The notes under the pieces are model-generated. The model did not search any database and was not told where the DNA came from. It worked only from the letters and a program-made list of their open reading frames with translations. The position numbers and the translations under genes were made by a program. 64,000 nucleotides of DNA from Limnohabitans sp. B9-3 (GTDB taxonomy: Bacteria > Pseudomonadota > Gammaproteobacteria > Burkholderiales > Burkholderiaceae_C), in the NCBI RefSeq assembly GCF_002778325.1, contig NZ_NESI01000003.1, positions 372,001 to 436,000 of the forward strand. The letters run 5' to 3'. Numbering within the stretch: the first letter of the stretch is position 1; every line of letters begins with the position of its first letter. Positions 34,057 through 43,607 of this stretch are shown in pieces.

Positions 34057-35265
34057 ATGAGTGAACACACACACAGTTTGCCGGTGTTGGTAGCCGGCGG
34101 CGGCATTGGCGGCTTGGCGGCTGCCTTGGCGCTGACGCGTCAGGGCTTTCACGTCAAGGTGTTGGAGCAAGCGCCTCAGATTGGCGAAATCGGCGCTGGC
34201 ATTCAATTGGGCCCCAACGGTTTTCATGCGTTTGACGCCTTGGGCGTGGGCGAGAAGGCCCGCAGTCGCGCGGTCTACACCGACTACATGGTCATGCACG
34301 ATGCGATCGACGAGTACCAAGTGGGCAAGATTCCCACCGGTGAGGCATTCATTCAGCGCTTTGGCAACCCGTATGCGGTGATTCACCGTGTGGATGTGCA
34401 CAAGTCGTTGCTCGAAGGCGCGCAAGAGACCGGCAAGGTCGAGTTCGTCACGTCCACTCGTGTGGAACACATTGAGCAAACCGACAGCACCGTCACCGTG
34501 ACCGATCAGCATGGCAACACCCACCAAGGTATTGCCTTGATTGGTGCCGATGGTGTGAAGTCGGTGGTACGGGCCAAGTACGTGAACGACCCAGCGCGCA
34601 TCACCGGCCATGTGGTGTACCGCGCCGTGGTCGAGAAAAAAGATTTCCCCGAAAACCTGCAATGGAATGCCGCCAGCATTTGGGTCGGCCCCAATTGCCA
34701 CTTGGTGCATTACCCCTTGCGTGGTGGTGAGCAGTACAACGTGGTGGTGACCTTTCACAGCCGCCAGCAAGAAGAGTGGGGCGTCACAGACGGCAGCAAA
34801 GAAGAAGTGCAAAGCTACTTTGAAGGCATTTGCCCCAAAGCGCGCCAGCTCATCGACTTGCCCAAAACATGGAAACGCTGGGCCACCGCCGACCGCGAGC
34901 CCATCGGCCAGTGGACCTTTGGTCGGGCGACTTTGCTGGGCGATGCCGCCCACCCCACCACGCAGTACATGGCGCAAGGCGGTTGTATGGCCTTGGAAGA
35001 TGCAGTCACGTTGGGCGAAGCGCTGCGCGTAACGAACAACGATTTCGTTCAAGCGTTTGATTTGTACCAACGCGCCCGCGTGTCGCGCACAGCGCGCATT
35101 GTGTTGTCGGGCCGCGAGATGGGCCGCCTGTACCATGCCAAGGGTGTGGAGCGTTTGGTGCGCAACGACTTGTGGCGCGGCCGCAGCCCAGAGCGTTTTT
35201 ATGACGCGGTGGAATGGCTTTACGGATGGAACGTCAGCAACTGTTTGTCAGCCGCTGGCCATTGA
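34057..35265 (+). CDS. 3-hydroxybenzoate 6-monooxygenase
   Basis: A 402-residue class A flavoprotein hydroxylase. FAD motifs: VAGGGIGGLAAALALTRQG (residues about 11-29), GADGVKSVVR, and LLGDAAHPTTQYMAQGGCMA. With gentisate 1,2-dioxygenase immediately downstream it should convert 3-hydroxybenzoate to gentisate (2,5-dihydroxybenzoate), like the MhbM/XlnD/NagX proteins. The open frame starts at 33931, but the homologous N-terminus begins at ATG 34057 with a ribosome-binding site. First gene of a five-gene operon. Salicylate is a less likely substrate, since salicylate 5-hydroxylases are multicomponent. Confidence 0.87.
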   Translation: MSEHTHSLPVLVAGGGIGGLAAALALTRQGFHVKVLEQAPQIGEIGAGIQLGPNGFHAFDALGVGEKARSRAVYTDYMVMHDAIDEYQVGKIPTGEAFIQRFGNPYAVIHRVDVHKSLLEGAQETGKVEFVTSTRVEHIEQTDSTVTVTDQHGNTHQGIALIGADGVKSVVRAKYVNDPARITGHVVYRAVVEKKDFPENLQWNAASIWVGPNCHLVHYPLRGGEQYNVVVTFHSRQQEEWGVTDGSKEEVQSYFEGICPKARQLIDLPKTWKRWATADREPIGQWTFGRATLLGDAAHPTTQYMAQGGCMALEDAVTLGEALRVTNNDFVQAFDLYQRARVSRTARIVLSGREMGRLYHAKGVERLVRNDLWRGRSPERFYDAVEWLYGWNVSNCLSAAGH

Positions 35266-35280
35266 ACAAAGGAGACACCC

Positions 35281-36318
35281 ATGCAAGAACTCGGACGTTT
35301 AGAAGATCTACCCAAAGACTACGTGCAAGACCTGCGCGACCTGAACTTGGTGCCCCTGTGGCCCAGCCTGCGCGGTGTGCTGCCCCCCAAGGTGCCCACG
35401 CGCCAAACCCAGCCCACTTGCTGGGCTTACAAAGACATCAAGCCCTTGCTGCTCAAAGCAGGCGAGCTGACCCCGATTGAAAAAGCCGAGCGCCGCGTGC
35501 TGGTGCTGGCCAACCCCGGCCATGGCCTTGAAAAAATGCAGGCCTCAGCCGCCATGTATTTGGGTATGCAGTTGCTCATGCCCGGTGAGTGGGCTCCCAG
35601 CCATCGCCACACCCCCAACGCAGTGCGTATGGTGGTCGAAGGCGAAGGTGCTTGGACCAACGTGGATGGCGAAAAATGCGCCATGAGCCGCGGCGACTTG
35701 ATCCTCACGCCCACGGGCCTGTGGCACGAGCACGGCCACGACGGCACCGAGCCCGTGATCTGGCTTGACGTGCTGGACCTGCCGTTGGTCTATTACATGG
35801 AAGCCAGCTACCACATCAACGGCGACCGCCAGACCGTGGTGCCCGGCCAAGGCACCCAGCAATATGCCCGCGGTGGCGTGGTGCCCAGCCATGTGTTTGG
35901 CCGCAGCAAGAAGGCTTACCCTATGCTGCGCTACGCTTGGAAGGACGCCAAAGCTGCCCTCGAAGCGATGGCTGCGGACGATGGTGCACCCGAGCATCTG
36001 CAAGTGACCTACACCAACCCCGAAACCGGCGGCGACGCAGAAAACATCTTAGGCTTTTACGCCCTGATGCTGCGCCCCGGCCAAACCCTGCGCTTGCCTG
36101 CGCGCTCGCCCGCGCAGGTGTTTCACGTCATCGAAGGCGCGGTGCAAGCGAATATCGTCGCCAGCGCCTTCACGCTGGCCGAAGCCGACACCTGCTGCGC
36201 GCCGGGTTACGAAGCGGTGACGCTGACCAACTTGAATGCCGACAAAGCAGCCTTCGTGTTCATCGCCGACGAATCGCCCCTGCACCGCAAGCTGGGTGTG
36301 TACGAGAACCGCGGCTGA
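35281..36318 (+). CDS. gtdA: gentisate 1,2-dioxygenase
   Basis: A 345-residue bicupin iron enzyme that cleaves gentisate to maleylpyruvate. The N-terminal cupin has the iron ligands in PSHRHTPNAVRMVVEGEGAW (two His) and the third His in LWHEHGHDG. The second, degenerate cupin is near residues 255-330 (MLRPGQTLRLPARSPAQV). It starts 15 bp after the monooxygenase with a clear AGGAG site. Second gene of the gentisate operon. Symbols gtdA or nagI are used in related bacteria. Confidence 0.94.
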   Translation: MQELGRLEDLPKDYVQDLRDLNLVPLWPSLRGVLPPKVPTRQTQPTCWAYKDIKPLLLKAGELTPIEKAERRVLVLANPGHGLEKMQASAAMYLGMQLLMPGEWAPSHRHTPNAVRMVVEGEGAWTNVDGEKCAMSRGDLILTPTGLWHEHGHDGTEPVIWLDVLDLPLVYYMEASYHINGDRQTVVPGQGTQQYARGGVVPSHVFGRSKKAYPMLRYAWKDAKAALEAMAADDGAPEHLQVTYTNPETGGDAENILGFYALMLRPGQTLRLPARSPAQVFHVIEGAVQANIVASAFTLAEADTCCAPGYEAVTLTNLNADKAAFVFIADESPLHRKLGVYENRG

Positions 36319-36390
36319 TTTTTGACCTTGCTTTTTTCACGCAGCGGCCCCAAGCCTGTGTGTGAACCCGTTTTGTAATTTGGAAACTCC

Positions 36391-37092
36391 ATGACTTCTT
36401 ACCTCTTCACGCCCCCCGCCGTTCAGTCCCTTGCCATCCGTGGCAAGACCGAGCGCTTCCCCATCAACCGCTTGTTCTTCGTGGGCCGCAACTACCACGC
36501 GCATGCGGTCGAAATGGGCAAGCCCGTCGACAAAACGGTGGAGCGTCCGTTCTACTTCACCAAAGCCCCGCAAACCCTCACGCACAGCGGCGCGACCGTG
36601 GCCTACCCCCCTGAAACCAAGAACTACCACTTCGAAATGGAAATGGTCGTGGCCATCGGCAAAGCCGGCTTTCGTGTGAGCCAAGAGAATGCCCACGACG
36701 TGATTTACGGCTATGCCGCGGGTTTGGATATGACCCGCCGCGACCTGCAATTGGTGGCCCGCGACAAAGGCCGCCCTTGGGATTTGGGCAAAGACGTGGA
36801 GCAATCGTCGGTGTGTACCGAGATCGTTCCTATGGAAGGCCAGATCATCGACAAAGGCGCGATTGCCCTCGAAGTCAACGGCGAAACCAAGCAGTCGTCG
36901 GATGTGGACAAGCTGATTTGGAATGTGCGCGAAATCATCGCCGATCTGTCGCTTTTCTATCATCTGCAACCCGGCGACTTGATTTACACGGGCACTCCCG
37001 AAGGTGTGAACGCGGTGCAACCGGGCGACACGATCACCGGTCGCGTGGAAGGCGTGACCGAGGTTGCGTTGACCATCGGTGCTGCCGAATAA
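36391..37092 (+). CDS. nagK: fumarylpyruvate hydrolase (FAH fold)
   Basis: A 233-residue FAH-fold hydrolase with the family layout: FFVGRNYHAHAVEMGKPVDK, metal ligands in NYHFEMEMVVAIG (ExE) and the Asp in AAGLDMTRRDLQ, then LIYTGTPEGVNAV. It splits fumarylpyruvate into fumarate and pyruvate, the last step of the gentisate pathway. It has no signal peptide, unlike the related protein at 5771-6556. It overlaps no gene; its stop is 19 bp before the isomerase start. Confidence 0.9.
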   Translation: MTSYLFTPPAVQSLAIRGKTERFPINRLFFVGRNYHAHAVEMGKPVDKTVERPFYFTKAPQTLTHSGATVAYPPETKNYHFEMEMVVAIGKAGFRVSQENAHDVIYGYAAGLDMTRRDLQLVARDKGRPWDLGKDVEQSSVCTEIVPMEGQIIDKGAIALEVNGETKQSSDVDKLIWNVREIIADLSLFYHLQPGDLIYTGTPEGVNAVQPGDTITGRVEGVTEVALTIGAAE

Positions 37093-37111
37093 CGCCGCCA
37101 CGAAAGCAGAT

Positions 37112-37753
37112 ATGAAGCTCTACAACTTTTTCCGCAGCGCCACCTCCCACCGCTTGCGCATTGCCCTCAACCTCAAGGGCATCAGTACCGATTACATCGC
37201 CGTTGATTTGCGCACCGAAGCGCATTTGAAAGAAGCCTTCAAAGCCTTGAACCCGCAAGGCTTGGTGCCTGCCTTGGTTTTGGGCGACGAACAGGTGTTG
37301 ATTCAATCGCCCGCCATCATCGAATGGTTGGAAGAGACTTACCCCACGCCAGCTCTGTTGCCCGTTGACGCGCTGGACCGCGCCCATGTGCGCGCTTTGG
37401 CTGCCATCGTCGGTTGCGACATTCACCCCATCAACAACCGCCGCATTTTGGAAACCCTGCGCAAGCAATTTGGTGCCAACGAAGACGTCATCAATGCCTG
37501 GTGCAACACCTGGATCACCGACGGCTTCAACGCCATCGAGGCCTTGTTGGCCGCAGACACCCGACGCGGCGCTTTTTGTTTTGGCAACACGCCCACCTTG
37601 GCCGATGTGTACTTGATTCCGCAAGTCGAGAGCTCACGCCGCTTCAAGGTGGACCTGAGCCAATGGCCTTGCATCGCGGCCGTGGAGGCTGCATGCATGC
37701 AACTGGAAGCCTTCCAAAAAGCAGCGCCACTGCAGCAGCCTGACGCATCTTGA
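37112..37753 (+). CDS. nagL: maleylpyruvate / maleylacetoacetate isomerase
   Basis: A 213-residue zeta-class glutathione transferase. Motif KLYNFFRSATSHRLRIALNLKG carries the SSxxxxR-type active-site region (here RSATSHRLR), and the thioredoxin part ends NPQGLVPALVLGDEQVLIQSPAIIEWLE. It isomerises maleylpyruvate to fumarylpyruvate with glutathione. The frame is open from 37079 but the conserved start is Met 37112. Together with the preceding three genes it makes the pathway to fumarate and pyruvate complete. Confidence 0.88.
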   Translation: MKLYNFFRSATSHRLRIALNLKGISTDYIAVDLRTEAHLKEAFKALNPQGLVPALVLGDEQVLIQSPAIIEWLEETYPTPALLPVDALDRAHVRALAAIVGCDIHPINNRRILETLRKQFGANEDVINAWCNTWITDGFNAIEALLAADTRRGAFCFGNTPTLADVYLIPQVESSRRFKVDLSQWPCIAAVEAACMQLEAFQKAAPLQQPDAS

Positions 37754-37848
37754 TGGCTGCGACAGACAAGGACTGAGCGCTTTTTCTCATCGGCTTGCCC
37801 TTCGATGTTGAGCTGACTTTTTCACCTGACTTTTGAAATGAAACGCAT

Positions 37849-38835
37849 ATGAATTTCTTGAAAACTTCTTTCGTTGCTTGTGTGGCAAGTGCCGTTGTCT
37901 GGACGCTGCCCGTTGCAGCCCAACAAGCTGCCACTTTCCCGACCAAGCCGGTCAACATCGTCACGGCTTTTGCAGCCGGCAGTGGCCCTGATGCTGTGTT
38001 GCGCCAAGTGTCTGACAAGCTCTCCAAGCTGTGGAACCAACCGGTGACCATCACCAACAAACCCGGTGGTGGCGGCTTCATCGCGATCGATGCGACCCAA
38101 CGCATGCCCGCCGACGGTTACACCTTGTTGCAGCTCGACAGCGAACATTTGTCAGCGTTGCCGCTGCTGTACAAATCGAAAAACTTTGTCACGCTCAACA
38201 CCTTTGACCCCGTGGCACCGCTGTTTCGCACGCCTTTCTTGGTGGCCGTGGCGACTGATTCGAAGTGGCAGAACATGAAGGACTTGATTGCGTCTGCCAA
38301 GTCTGAGCCCAACAAAGTGAGCTACGGGTCATGGGGCATCGGTAGCCCGGGCCATTTGGGTGGCGAGCAGTTGGAGTTGCTCACCAACTCCGAGATGACG
38401 CATGTGGCTTACCGCGAGGTGTCGCAGTTGTTCACCTCGGTGGGCGCCGGCGACATTCAGTGGAGCTTTGCCAGCATCCCGTCCAGCCAAGGTGTGTTCA
38501 AGGCCGGCAAGATTCGCTACCTCGCGGTGGCTGCGTCCAAGCGTTTGCCACAAATGCCAGACGTGCCCACGGTGACCGAAGCCACGGGTTTGGCAGGCTT
38601 TGACGTGAACTCGTTTGTGGTGCTTTTGTCACCCAAGGGCTTGGCCAGCGATGTGTCTGCCAAGATCAACGCCGATGTGCTCAAGGTGCTGGCAGACCCC
38701 GAGGTCAAAACCCGCTTCAACACCTTTGCGTTTGAATCACTCACTTGGTCACCCGACGAGATTCGCAAGAACGCTGATGCGAAAAGCAAAATTTACGATC
38801 AGTTGGTCAAGCGCAAAAACATCAGCTTGGATTGA
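37849..38835 (+). CDS. Bug-family solute-binding protein of the gentisate cluster
   Basis: A 328-residue secreted receptor of the tripartite tricarboxylate transporter type: signal peptide ending in LPVAAQQA, then FPTKPVNIVTAFAAGSGPDAVLRQVSDK and NKPGGGGFIAIDATQR. Bug proteins of aromatic degradation clusters are thought to bind the carboxylated substrate; here perhaps 3-hydroxybenzoate or gentisate (inference). No TctA/TctB membrane genes are in the window. The 3' end overlaps the convergent acyltransferase gene by 37 bp. Confidence 0.86.
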   Translation: MNFLKTSFVACVASAVVWTLPVAAQQAATFPTKPVNIVTAFAAGSGPDAVLRQVSDKLSKLWNQPVTITNKPGGGGFIAIDATQRMPADGYTLLQLDSEHLSALPLLYKSKNFVTLNTFDPVAPLFRTPFLVAVATDSKWQNMKDLIASAKSEPNKVSYGSWGIGSPGHLGGEQLELLTNSEMTHVAYREVSQLFTSVGAGDIQWSFASIPSSQGVFKAGKIRYLAVAASKRLPQMPDVPTVTEATGLAGFDVNSFVVLLSPKGLASDVSAKINADVLKVLADPEVKTRFNTFAFESLTWSPDEIRKNADAKSKIYDQLVKRKNISLD

Positions 38836-39842
38836 TGCGAGATCCAGTGGTGAACGGGAATTTCTGCTTTCTCATGCAGAAATAAACCCAATCCAACACA
38901 GCAGCACCAAGCAAACCCTGTCAGCGCAAAAGCGGTGACAGGGTTGTTCAAGTGGGTGATGTTCCAGATCGCGCTGAATACCACGATCATACCGAAGTGG
39001 GTTAAAAACAGCACATAGGCACTGTTGGCCAAGCGGTGGACCACGCGTTTCATGGGCGTCCAATGCACCATGCTTTTGGGTTTGATGGCGAGCCAGATTG
39101 CGGTGAGAAGCGCCAACGAGAGGCGCGTGCGGTACTCGATCCAAAGCGCCCCCAACGCCAGCAACACGGTGATCCCAAACACGGCCGCGTCAAAGCTTGA
39201 GCGCTTGGCCCACGCGGCCAAAATACCCAAACCATAGGCTGCAAAAAAGTAAATGGCCCAGAGGTCGAGTTCATCGATTCGGTTGAACCACCACATCGAC
39301 AGCACACACAACAAAGCCACGCCCAAGGACAACATGCGCAAGCCAAAACGCTGCAACTGATGGCAAAGCACGATCAACAGCACAAAGAGTTGAAAGTCGA
39401 TCGCCACATACCACGCGCCGCTGGATAGCGCCTCCACCCCTGCAAGATCGTGCACCAACAAGGCGTGGGCCAATAAATGCATGAAGGTGGGCGCACTGGG
39501 CAACCAATCGCCTTGGATATTGGCGCGTGACAGAGCGACCGCCAAGCTGATGAGGCTGATCGCCAAAATGAAGATGGGCGCCAAACGTACGTAGCGTTTC
39601 AAAATATGAATGAGGGGGTACAAGACCGGCTTGTTCATCACCGATTGCCCAGCCAAAAAACCGCCCACCACCAAAAACACCTGAACGGCCTGCCGCGCGT
39701 CAAAGTAAAGCCAGTGGATCAGCTGCGGCCATTGCAAGTTCATGGTGTCGGCCATCGGGCCATAGGCTGAGAAGTGGTGCCACACGATCAGCTGTGCCGC
39801 CACCACTTTCAAGACATCCACCGTGAATGAACGTTCTAACAA
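38799..39842 (-). CDS. acyltransferase family 3 membrane protein
   Basis: A 347-residue integral membrane protein with about ten hydrophobic segments, of the OafA/acyltransferase-3 family. The N-terminal block is VDVLKVVAAQLIVWHHFSAYGP, with the conserved His of this family, and FFLVVGGFLAG-like region at about residue 55. Such proteins O-acylate lipopolysaccharide or exopolysaccharide sugars. It follows tolA by 24 bp on the same strand, where tolB is found in most genomes, so it is likely in the tol transcript. Function in cell-envelope modification is inferred. Confidence 0.82.
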   Translation of the reverse strand: MLERSFTVDVLKVVAAQLIVWHHFSAYGPMADTMNLQWPQLIHWLYFDARQAVQVFLVVGGFLAGQSVMNKPVLYPLIHILKRYVRLAPIFILAISLISLAVALSRANIQGDWLPSAPTFMHLLAHALLVHDLAGVEALSSGAWYVAIDFQLFVLLIVLCHQLQRFGLRMLSLGVALLCVLSMWWFNRIDELDLWAIYFFAAYGLGILAAWAKRSSFDAAVFGITVLLALGALWIEYRTRLSLALLTAIWLAIKPKSMVHWTPMKRVVHRLANSAYVLFLTHFGMIVVFSAIWNITHLNNPVTAFALTGFAWCCCVGLGLFLHEKAEIPVHHWISHQSKLMFLRLTN

Positions 39843-39866
39843 ATCGATCGTCTCCTGCGCTTGCTG

Positions 39867-40850
39867 TTAATCGCGTGGACGGAAGCTGATGATCAGCGGC
39901 GAATGCACGCGACCATCGGTGTCGCGCGGTAGCACCTCGGTTTTGTCGATGGCCTTGAGCACCGCGTTGTCCCAGGCGGTGCTGCCGCTGGACTTGACCA
40001 ATTTGCGACCCACGATGGTGCCATCAGGGGCACAGCGCACTTCCACTTCGGCCGGCGTGTTGCTGGCGATGTCTTCGGTGAAGGTGATGTTGGGCTTGAT
40101 GCGCGCTCGAATGCGCCCGCCATAGCTGTCGGACGGACCTGACGCACGCAGGGCCGTACCCGTGGCGTTTTCACTGCCCGTGGCACCGGCCATGCCTGCG
40201 ATACGGCGCATGTTTTCAGAGCGAATGGTGTCAAGCTTTTTGGCGTCTTCTGCGGCTTGCTTAGCGGCTTGTTGGGCTTCTTTTTGCGCTTGCAGTTGTT
40301 TGGCTTCTTTGCGCTCTTTCTCTTTGCGTTCGTCGTCGCGCTTGGCCTCTAGTTTGGCATCGAGCTTGCGTTTTTCTTCTTCAGCTTTGAGCTTGTCTTT
40401 CTTCTCTTGAGCCTTCTTCAACTCGGCTTTTTTGTCTTCTTCTTTTTGACGTTCGAGTTGCTTGCGCTTCTCCGCCTCTTTGGCCTCTTGCAGCTTTTTC
40501 TCGTCGTCGAGCTGTTTGCGGCGCTTGGCCAGCGCAATTTCAGCCTCACGGTTGTCTTCGGGCGGCGGTGGTTTCACCACCACAGGCTTCGGTGCTGGCT
40601 CAGGTTTGGGCTGGGGTGTGGGCTCAGGTGGTGGCGGTGGTTCTACTGCCGCCAACGGGGGCGCTGCGGCCATAGGTACGGCCGACCACAACTCGGCCTC
40701 GGCCGACAGGGGGTCGTCTTTCTGCCATTGAATACCTGCTGTCAGTGCCACCAGCAACAAGCCATGCACAAACAAGGCGGCCACCAGCGAACGTCCCATG
40801 CCATCGGCGGGCGGTGGTGCGAATTCCAGGTGTTTGTCTTGGGCCGTCAT
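39867..40850 (-). CDS. tolA: cell envelope protein TolA
   Basis: A 327-residue protein of the Tol-Pal system, which keeps the outer membrane tied during division. One N-terminal transmembrane segment (SLVAALFVHGLLLVALTAG, about 20-38), a Pro-rich section (PPPPPEPTPQPKPEP), a long charged Lys/Glu/Ala-rich helical arm (about 110-225), and a C-terminal TonB-like domain (IRARIKPNITFTEDI, VEVRCAPDGTIVGRKLVKSS). The start is placed at 40850, where MTAQDKHLEF begins; the longer frame reads into the tolR end. Downstream of tolQ and tolR. Confidence 0.93.
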   Translation of the reverse strand: MTAQDKHLEFAPPPADGMGRSLVAALFVHGLLLVALTAGIQWQKDDPLSAEAELWSAVPMAAAPPLAAVEPPPPPEPTPQPKPEPAPKPVVVKPPPPEDNREAEIALAKRRKQLDDEKKLQEAKEAEKRKQLERQKEEDKKAELKKAQEKKDKLKAEEEKRKLDAKLEAKRDDERKEKERKEAKQLQAQKEAQQAAKQAAEDAKKLDTIRSENMRRIAGMAGATGSENATGTALRASGPSDSYGGRIRARIKPNITFTEDIASNTPAEVEVRCAPDGTIVGRKLVKSSGSTAWDNAVLKAIDKTEVLPRDTDGRVHSPLIISFRPRD

Positions 40851-40875
40851 GTGTGTGACAAAGGGCGAGCGGGCT

Positions 40876-41307
<432 letters not shown>

Positions 41308-41321
41308 GTTGCGCCGGCCGC

Positions 41322-42011
41322 TCAGTGGGCGTTAGACGACGCGCTGACGTTGCGCTGCAAGATGTTGCTGAACTCTTCAATGAAGGTCTCCAGCTTGATC
41401 GAGATGCGGTCAATGTCACGCGAAAAACGGTTGTAAGCCAACACGGCAGGAATGGCCGCAAACAGGCCAATGGCGGTGGCCACCAGCGCTTCGGCAATGC
41501 CGGGTGCCACCTTGGCCAAGGTCACTTGTTGCATGCCTGCCAAGCCTGTGAAGGCGTGCATGATGCCCCAAACAGTGCCAAACAAGCCCACATACGGCGA
41601 CACCGAACCGACCGAGGCCAGCAGCGACAGGTTGGACTCGATGGCGTCCATCTCGCGTTGGTAGCTGGCGCGCATGGCTCGGCGTGCACCGTCCATCAAC
41701 GCGCTGCTGTCGTTGATGCGGCGTTCACGCAGTTTTTGGTACTCGCGCATGCCGCTGGCAAAGATGCGTTCCATCGGACCCGACAACTTGGCGTTTTGTG
41801 CGGCCGAGGCAAACAGCTCGTTCAAGCTGGTGCCCGACCAAAACTCGCGTTCGAACTCGTCGTTCAAGGCTTTGATGTGTTTGATCGAAATGATTTTGCG
41901 AAAGATGGCGGCCCAGCTCGCGATGGAGACGCCCATCAGCATCAGCACCACCACTTGCACGACCCAGCTGGCGTTGAGCAACAAATGGATGATGGAAAAG
42001 TCTTGTGTCAT
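41322..42011 (-). CDS. tolQ: biopolymer transport protein TolQ
   Basis: A 229-residue MotA/TolQ/ExbB proton-channel protein with three transmembrane segments: VVQVVVLMLMGVSIASWAAI, and the conserved pair around VGSVSPYVGLFGTVWGIMHAF and IAEALVATAIGLFAAIPAVL. The stator subunit of the Tol-Pal motor. The frame is open to 42119, but Met 42011 (MTQDFSIIHLLL) is the family start, and it overlaps the stop of ybgC (ATGA, 42008-42011). Confidence 0.95.
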   Translation of the reverse strand: MTQDFSIIHLLLNASWVVQVVVLMLMGVSIASWAAIFRKIISIKHIKALNDEFEREFWSGTSLNELFASAAQNAKLSGPMERIFASGMREYQKLRERRINDSSALMDGARRAMRASYQREMDAIESNLSLLASVGSVSPYVGLFGTVWGIMHAFTGLAGMQQVTLAKVAPGIAEALVATAIGLFAAIPAVLAYNRFSRDIDRISIKLETFIEEFSNILQRNVSASSNAH

Positions 42012-42412
42012 GTCAAACGTTCCAATACAGAGGGGGGGATTCTCGCAGGCTTGAGGGTACTTTCGTCCACCCAGCCGATGCGAATCGTGCCTTCGCACAG
42101 CAGGGTGTCGCCACGCCACGCTTGTTGGGCAATGACCAAGCTGGCGCGTCCGCCTTCACTCAGGCGCGCAGTGACGCGCAGCAGGTCGTCGAGTTGGGCG
42201 GGGCGGTGGTATTTGACGGCGGTTTCGCTCACCACAAACATGCCACCCGTTTCTTCCCGCAGGGCGTGTTGGCCAATGCCCAACGCACGCAACCACTCGG
42301 TGCGCGCGCGCTCAAAAAACTTCAGGTAGTTGGCGTAAAACACGATGCCACCGGCATCGGTGTCTTCCCAATAAATGCGCACGGCGTGTTCAAATGGGGC
42401 GGGGTGGGTCAT
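42008..42412 (-). CDS. ybgC: Tol-Pal-associated acyl-CoA thioesterase YbgC
   Basis: A 134-residue hot-dog-fold thioesterase. The motif RIYWEDTDAGGIVFYANYLKFFERARTE-type region includes the catalytic Asp in DTDAGG and Tyr in YANYLKF. In many proteobacteria ybgC precedes tolQRA as here. The protein hydrolyses short or acyl-carrier thioesters. Four-base overlap with tolQ. Confidence 0.93.
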   Translation of the reverse strand: MTHPAPFEHAVRIYWEDTDAGGIVFYANYLKFFERARTEWLRALGIGQHALREETGGMFVVSETAVKYHRPAQLDDLLRVTARLSEGGRASLVIAQQAWRGDTLLCEGTIRIGWVDESTLKPARIPPSVLERLT

Positions 42413-42417
42413 GCGGT

Positions 42418-43605
42418 TCAGCCTAACAGCGTTTGCAAACGCACCACGGCCGCTTGTAACTCGGGCAAGGATCGAGCGGTTGAGAAGCGCACATGACGCG
42501 AGGTGTCTGCATGGCCGAAGTCGCGACCCGGCGCGATGGCGATGTTGGCTTGTTTCATTACCTCGAAGGCGAAATCCCAGCTGCCTTGAATGCCCAGTTT
42601 GTCGCAGGCTGCCGTGCAGTCGGCCCAGGCGTAAAACGCCCCGTCAGGCATGACGGGCACGTTCAGGCCCAGTGCGTTGAGGGCGGGCACAAAGAAATCG
42701 CGGCGCGCTTTGAACTCGGCGCGGCGGCGTTCGTACTCGGCGATGCTGTCTGCCTCAAAGCAGGCCAGTGCGGCGTGTTGCGCCACGGTGCTGGCGCAGA
42801 TAAACAGATTTTGTGCCAAGCGCTCGACCACGGGGAGCAGCGCATCGGGCACGACCAACCAGCCCAAGCGCCAACCGGTCATATTGAAGTATTTGGAGAA
42901 ACTGTTGATGCTGATCACTTGGTCGTCCAACCCAAGGGCTGACTTGCCGAATTGCGCGTCGTAGCTGAGGCCTAAATAGATCTCGTCGATCAAGGTGAAG
43001 CCGCCACGCTCAGACACTTCGTTGTGAATGGCGCGCAGCTCGCTGGGGTGAATCGAGGTGCCCGTGGGGTTGGACGGCGAGGCCAGCAACACGCCTTGGG
43101 TTTTGCCCTTCACCCAATGCTCACGCACCTGCGCTGCACTGAGTTGAAAGCGCTCTGCCGCGGTGGTGGGCACCAGCACGGCACGGCCTTCTGCGGCGCT
43201 CACAAAGTGGCGGTTGCAGGGGTAGCTGGGGTCGGGCATGAGCACCTCATCACCCGCTTCAACCAAGGCCAGACAAGCCAGCTGCAACGCAGCTGAGGCA
43301 CCCGCCGTCACCACAATGCGGCGCGCCGGCACGTTCACACCAAAGCGTGTGGCGTACCACGCGCTGATGCGTTCACGCAAGGCGCTTAAGCCGAGCGCGG
43401 GTGTGTATTGGGTGAGGCCGTCGTGGACGGCGCGGGCGGCAGCTTCTTGAACCAAAGGCGGTGCGGTGAAGTCGGGCTCGCCGATGTTCAAAAAGATCAT
43501 GGGCGCATCGGTGTGCGCCACAAGGGCAGCGCGTTCGGCGGCGGCTTTGGCCACCTCCATCACGTAAAACGGCTCAATGCGCTGCGCGCGCTGGGCAATT
43601 TTCAT
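42418..43605 (-). CDS. PLP-dependent aminotransferase class I/II
   Basis: A 395-residue fold-type I aminotransferase. Signatures: IFLNIGEPDFTAPP, YTPALGLSALRERIS, LASPSNPTGTSI (Asn binding PLP), and the PLP-lysine motif SINSFSKYFNMTGWRLGW. The long frame to 43806 reads through the nusB end, and the family N-terminus MKIAQRAQRIEPFYVMEVA begins at 43605. Relatives transaminate aspartate, tyrosine or alanine; the substrate is not identified. In this gene order it is regularly next to nusB and the rib genes, but a role in riboflavin metabolism is not implied. Confidence 0.88.
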   Translation of the reverse strand: MKIAQRAQRIEPFYVMEVAKAAAERAALVAHTDAPMIFLNIGEPDFTAPPLVQEAAARAVHDGLTQYTPALGLSALRERISAWYATRFGVNVPARRIVVTAGASAALQLACLALVEAGDEVLMPDPSYPCNRHFVSAAEGRAVLVPTTAAERFQLSAAQVREHWVKGKTQGVLLASPSNPTGTSIHPSELRAIHNEVSERGGFTLIDEIYLGLSYDAQFGKSALGLDDQVISINSFSKYFNMTGWRLGWLVVPDALLPVVERLAQNLFICASTVAQHAALACFEADSIAEYERRRAEFKARRDFFVPALNALGLNVPVMPDGAFYAWADCTAACDKLGIQGSWDFAFEVMKQANIAIAPGRDFGHADTSRHVRFSTARSLPELQAAVVRLQTLLG

Positions 43606-43607
43606 GG

